DNA of 24,058 nt, taken from RGIG5579 sp045544655 (GTDB taxonomy: Bacteria > Bacillota > Clostridia > Oscillospirales > SIG627). The position numbers and the translations under genes are program-made. The stretch's first letter is position 1. The number at the start of each line of letters is the position of its first letter. The notes under the pieces are model-generated. The model searched no databases. It was not told the origin of the DNA and saw nothing but the letters and a program-made list of their open reading frames with translations. The DNA lies in NCBI GenBank assembly GCA_045544655.1, contig JAZPZL010000169.1:1-24058 (forward strand), given 5' to 3'. Positions 15,113 to 21,724 of this stretch are shown piece by piece.

Positions 15113-16132
15113 ATGCCACTTCAAATCATTCGTCAAGATATTACCACCATGGCGGTAGATGCCATCGTCAATACCACGAACGCGGAAATGGTAGGCTACA
15201 GCGGCGTAGACCTTGCCATCCATACGGCGGCCGGTCCCGAGCTGGACGCGGAATGCCGTTCCCTGGCTCCCCTGGGGCTTGGTACCGCAAAGATCACAAA
15301 AGGCTACCGCTTAAAAGCAAAATACGTCATTCACACCTCGGGTCCCGTCTGGCGCGGGGGTCTGGTGGGAGAAAGCATTCTCCTCCGCTCCTGCTATCTG
15401 GAATGTCTGAAGCTGGCAGAGGCGCAAGGTCTGGAATCCATCGCGTTTCCCCTGATCTCCTCCGGCACTTACGGTTATCCCAAGGATCAGGTACTGCGGT
15501 TTGCGGTTCAAGTCATTACGGAATTTTTATTTGACCACGAAATGACGGTCTTTCTCTGCATCTACGACCGTTCCTCTTACGAATTCAGCCAAAGCCTTTT
15601 TGCGGATCTGAGCGAATGGATCGCAGACAAAGGGGAAGACTTTACGGAGATGCGCAGTATCAGCGCAGCATCCCACTTTGAAATTTGCGAGTCCTGCTCC
15701 CCCGTTCAAAAGCAGATGCATTCCTCTCCCCGCAAAAAAAGAAAAGGCTCGGAGGCGGGCAAAAGCCTGGCGGACTATCTGAAGGATCTGGATAAGCCCT
15801 TTGCCTACAAGCTCTTTGACCTGATCGACAAGCGTGGGATCACCGACGTGGATTGCTATAAAAAGGCAAACGTAGACAAAAAGACCTTCTCCAAGATCAA
15901 GTGCAATCCCAATACCTATAAGCCCTCCAAGCAAACGGCTGTCGCCTTTGCCATTGCCCTGGAATTGGATCTGGAGGAGACGCAGGAGCTACTGGCAACT
16001 GCAGGGCTGACCCTATCCGGCAGCTTCGTATCCGATCAGATCATCCGCTATTTCATTCAGAAAAAGATCTACGATATTTTTGAGATTAATCAAGCCCTCT
16101 TTGAATTCGATCAAACCTTATTAGGAGTATAA
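15113..16132 (+). CDS. Macro-domain protein with C-terminal helix-rich domain
   Basis: 339 residues. Residues 1 to about 180 form a macro domain, which binds or hydrolyses ADP-ribose and related adducts: QDIT (8-11), IVNTTNAEM (18-26), a GVDLAIH loop (31-37) and ISSGTYGYP (about 119-127) are in place. A basic linker (about 205-225, SPRKKRKG) leads to a C-terminal domain (about 225-339) with a helix-turn-helix look (DKKTFSKIKCNPNTYKPSKQTAVAFAIALEL). That domain may bind nucleic acid or a partner, which is inference. The start is ATG 15113, 7 bases after GGAGG; ATG 15108 is out of frame. It forms an operon with the ArsC-like gene 4 bases downstream. Probable role: removal of ADP-ribose from protein or nucleic acid, or sensing of it. 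Confidence 0.85.
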   Translation: MPLQIIRQDITTMAVDAIVNTTNAEMVGYSGVDLAIHTAAGPELDAECRSLAPLGLGTAKITKGYRLKAKYVIHTSGPVWRGGLVGESILLRSCYLECLKLAEAQGLESIAFPLISSGTYGYPKDQVLRFAVQVITEFLFDHEMTVFLCIYDRSSYEFSQSLFADLSEWIADKGEDFTEMRSISAASHFEICESCSPVQKQMHSSPRKKRKGSEAGKSLADYLKDLDKPFAYKLFDLIDKRGITDVDCYKKANVDKKTFSKIKCNPNTYKPSKQTAVAFAIALELDLEETQELLATAGLTLSGSFVSDQIIRYFIQKKIYDIFEINQALFEFDQTLLGV

Positions 16133-16136
16133 AACG

Positions 16137-16487
16137 ATGCTGAAATTCATTTGTTACCCCAAATGCACCACTTGCCAAAAAGCAAAAAAATGGTTGGAGG
16201 AAAAAGGAATCCCTTACAAATTCCGTGATATCAAGCTGGATCCCCCCACTCGTGAGGAGCTGAACGATTGGTACAAAAAAAGCGGTCTTCCCCTGAAAAA
16301 GCTCTTCAATACCAGTGGCTTGCTATACAGATCCTTGGAGCTGAAGACCAAGCTTCCCACTATGACCGAGGAGGAAATGCTCTCCCTCCTTGCCACCGAC
16401 GGAATGCTGGTCAAGCGACCCCTTCTCATCGGAGAGGAGTTTGTGCTGGCAGGCTTTAAAGAAGGGGCTTGGGCAGAAAAGCTATAA
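16137..16487 (+). CDS. ArsC/Spx family thioredoxin-fold protein
   Basis: 116 residues, the full length for the ArsC/Spx/YffB family. It has the N-terminal CxxC redox motif C10-T-T-C13, the family segment FNTSGLLYR (57-65) and the conserved R94 in LVKRPLLIG. Such proteins are glutathione- or thioredoxin-dependent reductases, or in the case of Spx, RNA-polymerase-binding redox regulators; sequence alone does not separate them. AGGAG lies inside the end of the macro gene, and the two genes are 4 bases apart, so they are co-transcribed. Arsenate reduction is unlikely to be its role without other ars genes. Confidence 0.85.
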   Translation: MLKFICYPKCTTCQKAKKWLEEKGIPYKFRDIKLDPPTREELNDWYKKSGLPLKKLFNTSGLLYRSLELKTKLPTMTEEEMLSLLATDGMLVKRPLLIGEEFVLAGFKEGAWAEKL

Positions 16488-16490
16488 AGG

Positions 16491-16519
16491 AAAGCGGCAA
16501 GGTACTCTTGCCGCTTTTT
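16491..16519. terminator. Bidirectional terminator
   Basis: An 11-bp stem (16491-16501 with 16507-16517) with loop GTACT has T residues following on the + strand. On the minus strand it follows closely after the stop codon of the 4Fe-4S gene. Confidence 0.85.
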
Positions 16520-16521
16520 GT

Positions 16522-17217
16522 TTATTCCAGAATTCTTCCGTCCGTAGTAATGGTAACCACACTCCAAGGAATCATTTTTCCGCTTGCCATCAACGCCTGC
16601 TTCACAGCATATTCAATGCCGCCGCAACAAGGGACCTCCATACGCACCACCGTCACGCTTTTGATATCATTTCCGGCTATGATCGCGGTCAGCTTTTCCC
16701 CATACTCTACGTTGTCAAGCTTTGGACAGCCAATGAGCGTGATGCGGTTCCGAATCAGCTCGCGATGAAACTCTCCGTAGGCAAAAGCAGTACAGTCCGC
16801 CGCCACCAATAGATTCGCTCCATCAAAATAGGGGGCGTTTACGGGTACCAGCTTGATCTGCACCGGCCATTGGGAAAGACGGCTTTGGATCTTACCGGGA
16901 AGGCTTTCGGTTTGCTCAAGCGCTCTTTGAATGGTTTTGCTGTTCAATCCTGGGCAACCGCAGGGCAAAGCCTTCTTTTTTTCTTCTTTTGCCGCCTGAA
17001 CGGCAGCCTCGTCATAAGCAGGCGCCTCCCGTTCCTCAAACGTGATCGCTCCTGCGGGGCAAGCCGGCAGGCAATCCCCCAAGCCGTCACAATAATCCTC
17101 ACGGGTAAGCTTTGCTTTTCCGTTTATCATTTCAATGGCACCTTCGTGGCAGGCCGCCGCGCAAGCCCCGCACCCATTGCACTTATCTTCGTCGATCTTA
17201 ATTATCTTTCTGATCAT
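16522..17217 (-). CDS. 4Fe-4S ferredoxin-type protein with cysteine-rich C-terminal domain
   Basis: 231 residues. The N-terminus has a canonical 4Fe-4S motif (C13, C16, C19, C23 in CNGCGACAAAC) and a second one of the CDGLGDCLPAC type (C43, C49, C53) characteristic of this uncharacterised iron-sulfur subfamily. After a charged linker come further cysteine motifs: CGCPG, ADCTAFA, IGCPKLDN and VPCCGG, which may bind another cluster. It is cytoplasmic and probably transfers electrons or senses redox state. The ATG is preceded by an AGGAG site. It is divergent from a Crp/Fnr regulator gene and lies behind a promoter with a perfect TATAAT but a poor -35, as expected for an activator-dependent promoter. 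Confidence 0.85.
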   Translation of the reverse strand: MIRKIIKIDEDKCNGCGACAAACHEGAIEMINGKAKLTREDYCDGLGDCLPACPAGAITFEEREAPAYDEAAVQAAKEEKKKALPCGCPGLNSKTIQRALEQTESLPGKIQSRLSQWPVQIKLVPVNAPYFDGANLLVAADCTAFAYGEFHRELIRNRITLIGCPKLDNVEYGEKLTAIIAGNDIKSVTVVRMEVPCCGGIEYAVKQALMASGKMIPWSVVTITTDGRILE

Positions 17218-17234
17218 AAATTCGATCTCCTCTC

Positions 17235-17263
17235 TTGATTTTACGCTACGATTATACTACAAT
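17235..17263 (+). promoter_or_regulatory. Promoter of the Crp/Fnr regulator gene
   Basis: TTGATT (17235-17240), 17 bases and TACAAT (17258-17263). It overlaps face to face with the 4Fe-4S gene promoter. Confidence 0.6.
17251..17256 (-). promoter_or_regulatory. -10 box of the 4Fe-4S gene promoter
   Basis: TATAAT on the minus strand; start of transcription near 17244. No usable -35 is found 16-18 bases upstream, which fits activator control. Confidence 0.6.
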
Positions 17264-17274
17264 GTTGAAAAAGA

Positions 17275-17296
17275 TTCCGTTGTTTTTACAACAGAA
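17275..17296. promoter_or_regulatory. Candidate Crp/Fnr-type operator
   Basis: TTCCGTTGT (17275-17283) and ACAACAGAA (17288-17296) are inverted with one mismatch, separated by four T. The centre at 17285.5 is 41.5 bases upstream of the predicted start of the 4Fe-4S gene transcript, the class II activator position. On the regulator side it lies just after the predicted start point. Confidence 0.6.
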
Positions 17297-17306
17297 ATGA
17301 GATTGT

Positions 17307-17966
17307 ATGAAAAAATATATTCCTATTTTGCAAAAATCGCAAATGTTCCGTGGAATCGGCAAAGAAGAGCTCTCCTCAATGCTCGTTTGTCTGGATGCCA
17401 AAATGTGCCGCTTTCAAAAAGGCGAATTCATCCTCCGCCGCGGGGAAACGCTTTCTACGATTCCGATTTTGGCAGAAGGCGAACTCTTGATCCAAAAAGA
17501 TGATTACTGGGGAAAATGCAGCATTTTGGGACATATTGCCCCGGGAGAGATGTTCGGTGAGGCGTACGCGACGTTTCGAAAGCCACCTTTGCTCAACGAC
17601 GTCATTGCCGTAAATGACAGCACGGTGCTTTTCTTCGACGTGAATAAGCTCCTTACCACCTGCTCCTCCGCGTGCCATTTTCACAATTCGGTGGTGAAGA
17701 ATCTCTTCTGCGCCATCTCCGAAAAGAACAGGAATCTGGTGCAAAAGATCAGCCTTCTATCCAAGCCTACCACACGGGAAAAGCTACTTTCTTATCTGTC
17801 GGAGGAATCGAAAAAATGCAACAGTTCCACCTTCACCATTCCCTTTAACCGCCAGCAGCTTGCCGACTATTTATCGGTAGAACGCAGCGCAATGTCCGCC
17901 CAGCTTTGCAAACTGCGGGACGATGGCATTCTGAAATTTCAAAAAAATCATTTTACGCTTTTATAA
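17307..17966 (+). CDS. Crp/Fnr family transcriptional regulator
   Basis: 219 residues, the usual family length. A cyclic-nucleotide-binding-type beta-barrel (about 10-125) has a GE(M)FGEA segment at about 80-86. A dimerisation helix (about 125-150) and a C-terminal winged helix-turn-helix (about 155-219; recognition helix SVERSAMSAQLCKL) follow. It has eight cysteines (C28, C34, C71, C119, C123, C135, C171, C201) but no Fnr-type N-terminal cluster, so the signal is not obvious; redox, NO or a ligand are possible. The start ATG has only a weak ribosome site. It probably controls its divergent 4Fe-4S neighbour and itself through the palindrome at 17275-17296. Confidence 0.9.
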   Translation: MKKYIPILQKSQMFRGIGKEELSSMLVCLDAKMCRFQKGEFILRRGETLSTIPILAEGELLIQKDDYWGKCSILGHIAPGEMFGEAYATFRKPPLLNDVIAVNDSTVLFFDVNKLLTTCSSACHFHNSVVKNLFCAISEKNRNLVQKISLLSKPTTREKLLSYLSEESKKCNSSTFTIPFNRQQLADYLSVERSAMSAQLCKLRDDGILKFQKNHFTLL

Positions 17967-17992
17967 AAGTGTCGCCCGACAAGCGACCTTTT
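17965..17992 (+). terminator. Terminator-like hairpin after the regulator gene
   Basis: AAAAG plus GTCGC (17965-17975, one bulged T) pairs with GCGACCTTTT (17983-17992). The T tail is short (CTTTT), so it may be leaky. Confidence 0.5.
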
Positions 17993-18007
17993 GCAAAAAA
18001 AACACGC

Positions 18008-18013
18008 TATAAT
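18008..18013 (+). promoter_or_regulatory. -10 box upstream of the ADP-ribosylglycohydrolase operon
   Basis: TATAAT at the consensus, but no good -35 at 16-18 bases. The hexamer overlaps the first bases of the hairpin at 18011-18050. Confidence 0.5.
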
Positions 18014-18060
18014 GTGGTTGTAAGGTTCAGAAAGAACCCGCAACCACATTTTCTTTTTTC
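18011..18060 (+). terminator. Long hairpin with T-rich tail in the leader of the ADP-ribosylglycohydrolase operon
   Basis: AATGTGGTTG (18011-18020) pairs with CAACCACATT (18041-18050). Inside, GGTTC (18024-18028) pairs with GAACC (18034-18038). TTCTTTTTT follows. It is either a second terminator for the regulator gene or an attenuator in the leader of the next operon. Confidence 0.6.
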
Positions 18061-18074
18061 AGGAGGTATGCAAA

Positions 18075-18875
18075 ATGATCGGAGCAATTTTGGGAGATAT
18101 CGTAGGCTCCCGTTTTGAATTTAACAATTACAAATCCAAGGATTTTACGCTTTTTCATCGGGATTGCGATTTTACCGATGATTCGGTTATGACCCTTGCC
18201 GTTGCAAAAGCACTTCTCGATTGCAAAACCGTAGAGTATTACGAAGCGTTCAAAAATCATTTGATCCGTGTTATGCACAAAATCGGTAAGCACTATCCCG
18301 ATTGCGGCTACGGCGGACGATTCTATCTTTGGATGATGAAGGACGCCACCGAACCCTACAACAGTTACGGAAACGGTTCCGCTATGCGGGTCTCCCCCGT
18401 CGCCTGGGTCGCCCAAAGTCTTGAGGAATGCGAAGCGCTGGCGGCGGCTACGGCGGAGGTCACCCACAACCATCCCGAGGGAGTCAAGGGAGCGGTAGCC
18501 GTAGCGGGAGCCGTCTATCTTGCGCGAACCGGTCACTCCAAGGAGGAGATACGCGATTACCTTTCCCGCTTCTACACCCTGGATTTTACACTGGACGAGA
18601 TTCGAGAGGAGTACGACTTCTTCGAGATCTGCCAGAAATCCGTTCCTCAAGCCCTGGAAGCCTTTTTGGAATCCACAAGCTTTGAGGATGCCATCCGAAA
18701 CGCAGTTTCCATCGGTGGAGACAGCGATACCATCGCCGCTATGGCAGGCTCCGTTGCCGAGGCCTTCTACGGCCTCGACGGGGACTTGAAGGAAACGGCG
18801 CTTTCATACTTGGATACCACCCTTTTGGAAATCGCCACACAATTTGAACAAACGTTTATGAAAAAGGAGAATTGA
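18075..18875 (+). CDS. ADP-ribosylglycohydrolase family protein
   Basis: 266 residues, normal length. This cytoplasmic enzyme family (DraG/ARH) removes ADP-ribose from proteins or hydrolyses related adducts using two Mg ions. The motifs are intact: GDIVGSRFE (7-15), metal-binding FTDDS (33-37), NGSAMR, HNHPEG and the second metal site GGDSDTIA (214-221). AGGAGG lies before ATG 18075. The stop codon is 2 bases before the start codon of the vWA gene, so the two are co-transcribed. DraG proper reverses ADP-ribosylation of nitrogenase reductase; no nitrogenase gene is present, so a different target is likely. Confidence 0.92.
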   Translation: MIGAILGDIVGSRFEFNNYKSKDFTLFHRDCDFTDDSVMTLAVAKALLDCKTVEYYEAFKNHLIRVMHKIGKHYPDCGYGGRFYLWMMKDATEPYNSYGNGSAMRVSPVAWVAQSLEECEALAAATAEVTHNHPEGVKGAVAVAGAVYLARTGHSKEEIRDYLSRFYTLDFTLDEIREEYDFFEICQKSVPQALEAFLESTSFEDAIRNAVSIGGDSDTIAAMAGSVAEAFYGLDGDLKETALSYLDTTLLEIATQFEQTFMKKEN

Positions 18876-18877
18876 TT

Positions 18878-19543
18878 ATGAAACAGAAAAACAACGTTAC
18901 CGAGCTCGTATTGATTCTGGACAGAAGCGGATCTATGGCAGGTCTGGAAAGTGACACCGTAGGCGGCTTCAATGCAATGATCGAAAAGCAGAAAAAGGAA
19001 GAAGGCACCTGCTTCGTTTCCACCGTGCTTTTCGACGATCAAAGTCAGGTACTTCACGATCGGATCCCCTTGGGAAAGGTGCCGAAAATGACGGAAAAGG
19101 AATACTTCGTCCGCGGATGCACCGCCCTCATCGACGCAATCGGGGGAGCCATTCACCACATCGGCATCGTTCACAAATATGCCCGTCCCGAGGACGTACC
19201 CGCCAAGACCCTTTTCGTCATCACCACCGACGGAATGGAAAACGCCAGCCGCCGCTACAACGCCGAGGACGTCCGCAAAATGATCCAAAGCAAAAAGGAA
19301 AAGTACGGCTGGGAATTTCTCTTCCTCGGTGCCAACATCGACGCGGTGGAAACGGCTTCTCACTTTGGGATTGACGAGACCAGAGCCGTCAATTATACCC
19401 ACGACGGAATCGGCACCCACCTTTTGTACGACACGGTTTCCGAGGCGATCTGCTGTGCAAGAAGCTGTGGAAGTATCTCCGACCATTGGAGCAAAAGCAT
19501 TGACGAAGACTACCGCCGTCGCGGAAAAAAGAACAAATCCTAA
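18878..19543 (+). CDS. von Willebrand factor A domain protein
   Basis: 221 residues, mostly one vWA domain with an intact MIDAS: D15-x-S17-x-S19 (DRSGSM), the Thr in RGCTALIDAIG (about T83) and the Asp in TTDGMEN (about D115). Without a signal peptide or membrane segment it is cytoplasmic, and vWA domains usually mediate metal-dependent protein binding. The tail is very basic (DYRRRGKKNKS). The start is ATG 18878, 8 bases after AAGGAG; an in-frame TTG at 18872 is too close to that site. It follows the ADP-ribosylglycohydrolase gene by 2 bases, so it may present substrates to it, which is inference. Confidence 0.88.
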   Translation: MKQKNNVTELVLILDRSGSMAGLESDTVGGFNAMIEKQKKEEGTCFVSTVLFDDQSQVLHDRIPLGKVPKMTEKEYFVRGCTALIDAIGGAIHHIGIVHKYARPEDVPAKTLFVITTDGMENASRRYNAEDVRKMIQSKKEKYGWEFLFLGANIDAVETASHFGIDETRAVNYTHDGIGTHLLYDTVSEAICCARSCGSISDHWSKSIDEDYRRRGKKNKS

Positions 19544-19547
19544 CAAA

Positions 19548-19576
19548 AAAGATGTGTGGATCCTCCACACATCTTT
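19548..19576. terminator. Terminator hairpin between convergent genes
   Basis: A perfect 13-bp stem (19548-19560 with 19564-19576) with loop TCC. The A run before it makes a good T tract on the minus strand for the CarD gene; on the plus strand the tail is weaker. Confidence 0.8.
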
Positions 19577-19580
19577 CGCT

Positions 19581-20087
19581 TTATTCTTCGATCTTCAGAA
19601 TCGCCTTTACCTCTTTTTCAACCGCTTCGTATTCCTTGTTTTGCACGTAAGCGATCTCGGAATAGATCAACTGCTCCGCATCCTTGAGGAAATAATCGTC
19701 CGTGGTATGAACGCGGGTTCCCTTTCCCTGAACCTCTTTCCGATGGGCGTAAATACTTTTGATAAGAAGAAGGGCGTCCATACGGTCACAGGAGCTTAGG
19801 GCTTTTTTGGACAACTCACTGCGACGGCGAAAATCACGGATCCACTCGATCTCCTCCTCAGCCGCGCGAGCAAGAAGAAGAGGAATCTCCTCCTCAAGCA
19901 AGGGCGAACACATCCTCTGCACCAATTCTTCATTGGCGCAAGGCACGAATACGGTTGAACCCTTCTTGAACAAAGGCGTGAGCATAAAATACTCTTGCTG
20001 CTCTCCGGCAATCTCTTTCGTACACGTCCCTTCAATTTTACAAAGTCCCGATTGTCCGTAACGAACCGTTTCTCCGATTTTTGGCAT
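19581..20087 (-). CDS. CarD family transcriptional regulator
   Basis: 168 residues. The N-terminal part (about 1-55, VRYGQSGLCKIEG to GSTVFVPC) is the Tudor-like RNA-polymerase-interacting domain of CarD/CdnL; the rest is helical. CarD proteins bind the RNA polymerase beta subunit and stabilise open complexes, often at rRNA and stress promoters. The start is the ATG at 20087 (MPKIGETV), with AAGGGA about 7 bases upstream; a longer frame to 20132 runs through the leader hairpin and is rejected. It is monocistronic and shares a gap with the glucosaminidase gene end. Confidence 0.88.
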   Translation of the reverse strand: MPKIGETVRYGQSGLCKIEGTCTKEIAGEQQEYFMLTPLFKKGSTVFVPCANEELVQRMCSPLLEEEIPLLLARAAEEEIEWIRDFRRRSELSKKALSSCDRMDALLLIKSIYAHRKEVQGKGTRVHTTDDYFLKDAEQLIYSEIAYVQNKEYEAVEKEVKAILKIEE

Positions 20088-20111
20088 ATTTCTGTCCCTT
20101 CTACACAGACA

Positions 20112-20130
20112 GATCGGATCACTTCCGATC
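20112..20130 (-). promoter_or_regulatory. Leader hairpin of the CarD gene
   Basis: GATCGGA (20112-20118) and TCCGATC (20124-20130) are perfect inverted repeats around five bases. It lies between a TATAAT -10 candidate (minus strand, 20158-20153) and the start codon, so it would be in the leader RNA or act as an operator. No good -35 was found. Confidence 0.4.
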
Positions 20131-20201
20131 ATAATTCCTACCTATTAATTAAATTATATCACAATCTGTGGAAAAAAGGGTGCAGAAATTTCCGCATTTT
20201 T

Positions 20202-21497
20202 TCATTTATTTTTTGGGGATTTTTGACAAATTCCCGTTGTTTTTTTTCTGCGGATCAAAAGGATCGCCGCCAGAATTCCCGCAGGGATGGCAAAGCTCGT
20301 GGCAAGAATGGGAATTTTGCTTTTCTCCTCCCGCTGAGTAGTAATCACAGGCACCGTGGTCACCGGACTTGCCTCCACCTCCACGGCGGGATACAAATGC
20401 TTGGACGAGCCGATCCCCTCAGCGGCAAATACGGCGCACGCTCCCCCGGCAGGATCGGAGCTTGGAGCCTCGGGAAGATTTTCATAAACAGGGATCAAAA
20501 AGTGCAAAGGAACGTCACTTTTGCTCAGCCTTTTTGCCAGAAAATCTCCCTCGGTTTTTGCCGCACCGATATTCTGCATATACTGCGCCCAAAAATTGCG
20601 GCTCCCTGCCGCCGTTTCCGACCGCGGATCCACGTTCCATTTTTGCAGATAAAGGGTATTTTGATATTTTCCTATATACTCCTGCGCCAGACGCTCTGCC
20701 CCACCCCGAAGTCCCTTTTCCAGGGTGTCCCAACCGCGGGATTTTGCATATTCGGCTCCGGAGCGATAGATCTGTCCCTCACCGACTCCGCTGGCAGAAA
20801 GATTAAAGGGATTGTAGTAGCCGTCCAAATACAGATCCTCCCCGCCCAGATAGCTTCCCGCCGTGCCGGTCAAAAGGGGATTTCCCTCCCTGCCCTGCTC
20901 CTGTCGTAAGCGGGTTGCAAGCTGTAGAGGATTGATGCCGTATTCCTTTCCAAGCTGTACCAAAAATTCTGCAAGCCCCCCCGGCACGCCCTTGGCAGCA
21001 GTAACGGCGGAGCAGCCCTCCAGCAGTATCTCCACCTCACTTGCGGGGATCTCGTCCCCACCGGTCAGAAGCATAAACTGAAAGATCCCCTCTTCGGAAA
21101 GAAAGTTTCTCGGATCCATAAAATACGCCACCGCGTCACGGTTTGCCAAATAAAAGCCGGAATCGTACAGCCTGCTTCCCGTCTCGGCGTACGCCGCGTA
21201 TTCCTTTCTCGCGGAAACCAGGCTCCTGCCCGCAACGCGCCATTCCTCCTCCACCACTGTGGGAAAATCGTAGTTTTTTCCCTTTTCACGGCTTAGCTGA
21301 GTAATGGGAAGCGCTTCAAAGCGCCAGGAAGGGCGAGAGATCTGCAAGGCACAAAGCGCCGTTTGGTAGGATTCGGGAAAGCCCTCCTGCCCCAGGCGTT
21401 TGCAGATCACGCACTCCTCCTCCGCCTTGACCGTTCCCCCAAATAAAACGACGCCCACGAGCATACAAGCAAGCCTTCGTGCGACTCTGTTTTTCAT
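20202..21497 (-). CDS. Secreted, membrane-anchored GH73-like N-acetylglucosaminidase
   Basis: 431 residues. Signal peptide (about 1-25), an N-terminal GFPESYQTAL segment with PSWRF (about 39-60) typical of secreted Clostridia glucosaminidases, then a GH73-like domain with FMDPRNFLSEEGIFQF (about 126-141) and RLRQEQG, whose E200 is the likely catalytic Glu, followed by GYYNPFNLSASG (226-237). Near the C-terminus comes a Thr/Val-rich stretch, one membrane segment (about 397-417) and a basic tail, so the protein is anchored. Such enzymes cleave the GlcNAc-MurNAc bond of peptidoglycan. The start ATG has AGGAGG about 9 bases upstream. A TTGACA at 21592-21587 (minus) may be its -35. Confidence 0.8.
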   Translation of the reverse strand: MKNRVARRLACMLVGVVLFGGTVKAEEECVICKRLGQEGFPESYQTALCALQISRPSWRFEALPITQLSREKGKNYDFPTVVEEEWRVAGRSLVSARKEYAAYAETGSRLYDSGFYLANRDAVAYFMDPRNFLSEEGIFQFMLLTGGDEIPASEVEILLEGCSAVTAAKGVPGGLAEFLVQLGKEYGINPLQLATRLRQEQGREGNPLLTGTAGSYLGGEDLYLDGYYNPFNLSASGVGEGQIYRSGAEYAKSRGWDTLEKGLRGGAERLAQEYIGKYQNTLYLQKWNVDPRSETAAGSRNFWAQYMQNIGAAKTEGDFLAKRLSKSDVPLHFLIPVYENLPEAPSSDPAGGACAVFAAEGIGSSKHLYPAVEVEASPVTTVPVITTQREEKSKIPILATSFAIPAGILAAILLIRRKKTTGICQKSPKNK

Positions 21498-21586
21498 CCT
21501 GCTTTACCTCCTTTTTTCTCATTCTATCCCGAGAAGAGTGAGAAAATTGGCTGATTCAGGCGAATGAATTTAAATCCCTGAAAGTC

Positions 21587-21592
21587 TGTCAA
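21587..21592 (-). promoter_or_regulatory. Possible -35 of the glucosaminidase gene promoter
   Basis: TTGACA on the minus strand; the hexamer 17 bases downstream is only ATTCAT, so the assignment is weak. Bases 21498-21635 otherwise show nothing else I recognise. Confidence 0.3.
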
Positions 21593-21635
21593 CACTAGAA
21601 ATACGAGGGTAAATTGTGAATTTTTTGTAATGCCC

Positions 21636-21664
21636 TTGACAAGTTTTCCCTTTCGTGGTACAGT
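21636..21664 (+). promoter_or_regulatory. Promoter of the hrcA-grpE-dnaK operon
   Basis: TTGACA (21636-21641), a 17-base spacer and TACAGT (21659-21664). Transcription would start near 21671, so CIRCE lies at about +8 to +34. Confidence 0.85.
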
Positions 21665-21677
21665 ATGAATACAGAGA

Positions 21678-21704
21678 TTAGCACTCGAAGCCAATGAGTG
21701 CTAA
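21678..21704 (+). promoter_or_regulatory. CIRCE operator, binding site of HrcA
   Basis: A perfect TTAGCACTC, nine-base spacer, GAGTGCTAA inverted repeat. This is the conserved heat-shock operator, placed between the promoter and hrcA, so HrcA represses its own operon. Confidence 0.97.
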
Positions 21705-21724
21705 ATCGAAGGGCGGTGAGTAAA

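Noticed and set aside
15113..18875. DarT-DarG or classical toxin-antitoxin system
   Set aside because: No transferase toxin partner is present next to either ADP-ribose hydrolase, so the name cannot be supported.
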